Part shown: piece by piece, positions 62,373-64,000 of the stretch
Layout of the letters: each line of letters opens with the position of its first letter
Numbering within the stretch: the first letter of the stretch is position 1
DNA from: Ochotona curzoniae
Taxonomy: Eukaryota; Chordata; Mammalia; Lagomorpha; Ochotonidae
Assembly: GCF_017591425.1 (NCBI RefSeq)
Contig: NW_024467121.1
Coordinates: forward strand, 186,001 to 250,000
Reading direction: 5' to 3'
DNA length: 64,000 bases
Program-made: the position numbers and the translations under genes
Notes under the pieces: generated by a model
What the model was told of the DNA's origin: nothing
What the model saw: only the letters and a program-made list of their open reading frames with translations
The model's database searches: none

Positions 62373-64000
62373 TTTGAGTCCTTTACAAGGCATACACTAT
62401 ATAAAAGGGCACTTTAAAAAAACTCATGGAAAATAAAAGAATGTTTTCCACATGCATGCATATACAAACAGATCTCAATCACAAAGCACAACACTTTTGA
62501 AACACTGTTTAAATGGAAAACAGAACAGAACTAAAATCAGATGAGACCCCATAAGTACCAGTTTTTTGGTCTCAATTCTTGCACTGGCCCATATACTTTT
62601 CCTCAAGCAAAACATTAACAAGTCTATCTACAGTGCTTTAAATGTGTTGACTGACTTAGGTTTATCTCAAGAATGTGAAGCACTATCCAGGTCCCGCCTG
62701 CGTATGATTATATCAGCAGAATCAAATCTTAGGAGCATGTTACTCCTGAAGATCTTAAACATCATTTCTCCTTTCCAGAATCCTCTCCAGTTTCATTGCA
62801 AATTCCTGCCCAGGCACTAGTTTTGGATGGCCTTTCAAATGTCAAAACCAACTCTGAATGTAACTCTAAGACCCCTTTTAGAAGGCTTACACTGATGTCC
62901 CATAGTACTTGAAAGCAAATTCTGCTATGACCGAAAAGCCCTTTCTTTAGCACCAAAATATCCCAAAAATGCCTGCATCCAGCACAAGAACCTTCTACCC
63001 CCAGACCAGAGCAGTCTACCTTAAACAGGGATCTGAACACGCACCTATGTGACTCGGCACAGCCACCCACTAAATCCAGTGCCTTCCAGGGTGACAAACT
63101 GATCTCTTTTCTACTCTCTAAATTATTCAAAATCAGCCTACAAAGAATTACTGTCGACGGCTTCAACAAACTTCCCAGACCTGCATGCCATGTTCTATAT
63201 TTATGACACTGGAAACCTGTGATTCCTCCCTCTCTTCGTAAGAAATACTGCAGGGGACGAGGGGGGGGGGGAGGGGGTTCAAAAGTTATGTTTGTTAGAA
63301 AAAAAAAACTTTAACTGTCAAGACATAAGTCGCCTGCGACAGCATGACTACATGTTGTGACAGTGATTAAACTTCACGGAATAGCCAAAACTCAAATATT
63401 CTTTGGTTTACAATCTTTAAAATTGGACAACTTCATCATCATACTTTTTTTGAAAATAACCTACCTTTGCTGTCCTACCATTCTCAATGTTTAACATAAA
63501 TTTACCCAAAGCTTGAAAAACCTGGTAAAATTTTCAAGTCTATAACATGCCCATAGCATTAAATCCCAAAAGCAGAAATCAACAGCAGATGCTATTACAA
63601 TGTACAATGTATACTTTATTACAGTTCCTGAGTTTCCAAACTCATCAGTAGCTTAATTAAAAAAAAAGTGCTCAAACATAATGACTCAAGTTTTTCAAAC
63701 TGTATTTTATAAAGATTAATTGTGATTTTCTGGTTTGTGGGTCATAATTACTTTTTAAACTGACCCATTACACTTGAAAATAATGTGTGAAATTACCAAG
63801 GAAAAGGAGTCAGCCACTTAGAGAGACAGCATTAAACATTTTTAAGGGCATGGAAATAAAAGGTGTGTACCTTGCAGAGGAGAACAGAATTCAAATATAC
63901 AGTAAGCTTCAGTGAAAACAAAACACAGCCATATCAAATATATATAAAAAAAAATGGGAACATGGTCAACCTTGATAGAAATAAAAAGTTTAAAATGGAA
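62373..64000. other. No gene supported; 1.6 kb without recognised repeats
   Basis: GGGCACTTTAAAAAAACTCATGG at 62406 may be an old repeat remnant. 62750-63230 is less AT-rich, and its minus strand holds a 135-codon frame (62762-63169) with no recognisable domain. A G-run (63252-63277) follows. The rest is AT-rich. Confidence 0.35.
63252..63277 (+). repeat. G-rich run
   Basis: GGGGACGAGG followed by an 11-base G-run, an A and five more G. Confidence 0.93.

Noticed and set aside
845..62428. A shared motif ACTTCAAAA or ACTTTAAAA near 845, 7982 and 62406 as a new repeat family
   Set aside because: Similarity is short and flanking sequence does not align by eye, so I kept it only as a note in the gap entries.
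63860..63880. A splice donor on the minus strand (CAAGGTACAC)
   Set aside because: No open frame, acceptor or conservation evidence accompanies it; such strings are frequent by chance.

Overview
This is a 64 kb stretch of mammalian nuclear DNA with no protein-coding gene that I can support. It is AT-rich, has no CpG-island-like block, and is packed with interspersed repeats. The dominant repeat is a tRNA-derived SINE of about 330 bp with a Pol III A box and B box, a body of about 250 bp, a CT-rich stretch and a 3' end of the form AATAAA..TCTTT plus an A-run. This is the lagomorph C-repeat (CSINE) family. Many copies have the head form GTGGCCTAGTGGCTAAAG followed by CTCGCCTTG, and the youngest read GCGCGGTGGCGCAGTGG. 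From memory this resembles pika (Ochotona) copies more than rabbit ones, so the best guess is a pika. The lagomorph call is firm; pika is inference.

Layout. From 0 to 34 kb there are mostly diverged C-SINEs on both strands. Among them are an LTR fragment at the left edge, a MaLR (MLT1-type) LTR near 12 kb and another near 30 kb, a rearranged antisense L1 near 22-23 kb, and several old L1 and MIR fragments. From 35 to 43 kb is the youngest region: five C-SINEs of the youngest subfamily, most with clear target-site duplications, and a 5'-truncated lagomorph L1 3' end (38902-39787) with a 14-bp duplication and a strong G-quadruplex motif in its 3' UTR. From 44 to 57 kb there are nested and inverted SINE arrangements, an L1 3' end at 45.5 kb and old L1 fragments at 51.4-52.4 kb and 56.2 kb. 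At 57.3 kb is another MLT1-type LTR. From 60.1 to 62.4 kb seven C-SINEs lie head-to-tail on the + strand. The final 1.6 kb has no recognisable repeat.

How the parts relate. The C-SINEs have no protein of their own. Their target-site duplications start with A-runs on the strand that carries the tail, as expected for target-primed insertion by L1 endonuclease/reverse transcriptase. Many insertions have landed in the A/T-rich tails of older SINEs, producing nested copies and tail-to-tail inverted pairs. Most open frames over about 100 codons read through SINE bodies, in either orientation, and give the same recurring peptides; they are not genes. The few that do not (for example 27081-27455 and 62762-63169 on the - strand) have no recognisable domain.

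Limits. Repeat boundaries are read by eye and are good to roughly 5-20 bp for young copies and 20-50 bp for old ones. Family names for the oldest fragments are provisional. I found no convincing new biological system. The most unusual sequence structures are a perfect 32-bp palindrome at 14195-14226, the mosaic L1 at 22.1-23.1 kb, a fold-back SINE at 8.4-8.6 kb and the cluster of youngest SINEs at 41.5-42.8 kb.
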